A DNA stretch of 64,000 nucleotides from Vibrio rumoiensis (GTDB taxonomy: Bacteria > Pseudomonadota > Gammaproteobacteria > Enterobacterales > Vibrionaceae): positions 1,302,001-1,366,000 of the forward strand of contig NZ_AP018685.1 of NCBI RefSeq assembly GCF_002218045.2. The letters run 5' to 3'. The position numbers and the translations under genes are program-made. The notes under the pieces were generated by a model. That model ran no database searches and was not told the origin of the DNA. It was given only the letters and a program-made list of their open reading frames with translations. Below are positions 63,310 to 64,000 of the stretch, piece by piece. Position 1 is the stretch's first letter. The number at the start of each line of letters is the position of its first letter.

Positions 63310-64000
63310 ATTTCAGATAATAAGTGCGACATTCATGGAAAGGTGTAGAAGAGGAAGCCAACTGCTGAAAGTGGTACGCTCTTCTCTCCAAAGAAACAAG
63401 CAGTACTACCATGAATTATCAGCAGTTGACCGAGGGCAGAAGATACCAGATTTCTGCTCTTTTGGAACGGGGAATTTCGGTTTCTGAAATAGCCAAAACC
63501 GTTCAGTGCCATCGCTCTACGGTATATCGGGAGCTTAAACGCGGCCGCAAAGGCAGTCATTATTGCCCAAGCGAAGCTCAGGCATTCTCAATCAAAAAAC
63601 GCACATCAGCGCGTAAATACAGAATACCAAAGGAGCGTGTTGATTTTATCCGCCTCCTTCTAGAAGCAGATTGGAGTCCAGAGCAGATTTCCAGTGTATT
63701 AAATAGAGTCGGTGCCGCTGTCAGTCATGAGTGGATCTACCGATTTGTTGCGCAGGATAAACGCTTGGGAGGCAAGTTATATCGCCACTTGAGGCAAGGT
63801 CACAAGCGGTATCGTCGCGGTAGAAAAGAGAAAGCGCCAGCGATCAAGAATGCTGTTTCTATCGATGATAGGCCAAGCATCGTTGACAGTAAGGAGCGAT
63901 TGGGTGATTGGGAAATCGACACCGTATTAGGTAAACATGGCACTGGTGCTATGGTGACCATTTTAGAGCGTAAAACTCGATTTTACGTGGTCAAGAAAGT
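63310..64000 (+). mobile_element. IS30-family element, left part (continues beyond the window)
   Basis: The transposase gene and its upstream flank lie here; the left terminus is placed approximately at 63310, where the reading frame of the neighbouring gene stops making sense. The right end and any target duplication lie outside the window. Confidence 0.75.
63411..64000 (+). CDS. IS30-family transposase, 5' part
   Basis: Runs off the right edge (196 codons seen). The N-terminal helix-turn-helix GRRYQISALLERGISVSEIA and AKTVQCHRSTVYRELKRG is the IS30 signature. Next come WSPEQISSVLNR and the start of the DDE domain, RLGDWEIDTVLGKHG with the first catalytic Asp, then MVTILERKTRF. No frameshift in the visible part. 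The start ATG at 63411 lacks an obvious ribosome site, common in IS elements. Confidence 0.92.
   Translation, partial: MNYQQLTEGRRYQISALLERGISVSEIAKTVQCHRSTVYRELKRGRKGSHYCPSEAQAFSIKKRTSARKYRIPKERVDFIRLLLEADWSPEQISSVLNRVGAAVSHEWIYRFVAQDKRLGGKLYRHLRQGHKRYRRGRKEKAPAIKNAVSIDDRPSIVDSKERLGDWEIDTVLGKHGTGAMVTILERKTRFYVVKK

Noticed and set aside
1..64000. CRISPR array, prophage or tRNA-linked island
   Set aside because: No regularly spaced repeats, phage structural genes, integrase or tRNA fold was seen while reading the window.

Overview
The window reads as about 64 kb of chromosome from a gammaproteobacterium of the family Vibrionaceae, most likely a Vibrio. The evidence is the gene content and order (ubiG/gyrA divergent; ribA followed by an imelysin cluster; asnS; sdaC-sdaA; pabB-nudL; class I fumarase; ycjX-ycjF-tyrR; rnb; deaD; a solitary ackA), the Vibrio-type small conserved proteins (DUF2982 and DUF2947 types), an ERIC-like repeat and AT-rich coding. 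No rRNA, tRNA, CRISPR array or prophage was seen.

Layout. 0-4 kb: 5' end of ubiG, gyrA, ribA. 4-9 kb: a four-gene envelope operon (imelysin, di-haem cytochrome/peroxidase, second imelysin, Tat-type DUF1513 protein) behind two Fur-box-like sites, probably an iron- or haem-related system. 9-11.3 kb: ycbL-type hydrolase, ERIC-like repeat, DUF2982-type membrane protein and an H1-like lysine/alanine-rich protein with a winged-helix tail. 11.6-16.8 kb: TRAP transporter (dctP-dctQ-dctM) with its own Cache-domain histidine kinase and NarL-type regulator. 17-25 kb: BCCT osmolyte carrier, DnaQ-type exonuclease with a cNMP/CBS/DUF294 protein, a TVP38-flavoprotein fusion and aspC. 25-31 kb: DUF1275 membrane protein, ASCH protein, a methyltransferase gene split by an IS66 element, and a CynX-type carrier. 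31-48.5 kb: core metabolism and housekeeping (terC-type gene, asnS, lipoprotein, ridA-like, sdaCA, nudL, pabB, fum, ycjXF, tyrR, rimJ-like, HD phosphohydrolase). 48.5-54.4 kb: accessory and small genes, including a small integron-cassette island without integrase (about 49.9-51.5 kb). 54.4-62.3 kb: rnb, deaD, ackA, ybiT. 62.4-64 kb: a gene apparently cut at its 5' end by an IS30-family element that leaves the window.

Most notable points. (1) The IS66 insertion can be resolved to the base: 8-bp target duplication CAAGAAGC on both sides, and removing the element restores a 216-codon methyltransferase reading frame. (2) The IS66 tnpC carries two one-base losses, both in A-runs, so the copy is dead or the sequence has homopolymer errors. 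(3) Two attC-like sites of the Vibrio superintegron type bracket a zinc-ribbon DUF4145 gene and are followed by a DUF3955 gene: an orphan cassette array. (4) The Fur-like-controlled imelysin/di-haem/imelysin/DUF1513 operon has no settled function, and its second imelysin has lost the motif histidine. (5) The ybiT reading frame seems to begin upstream of its first ATG, at an ATC codon behind a good Shine-Dalgarno sequence.
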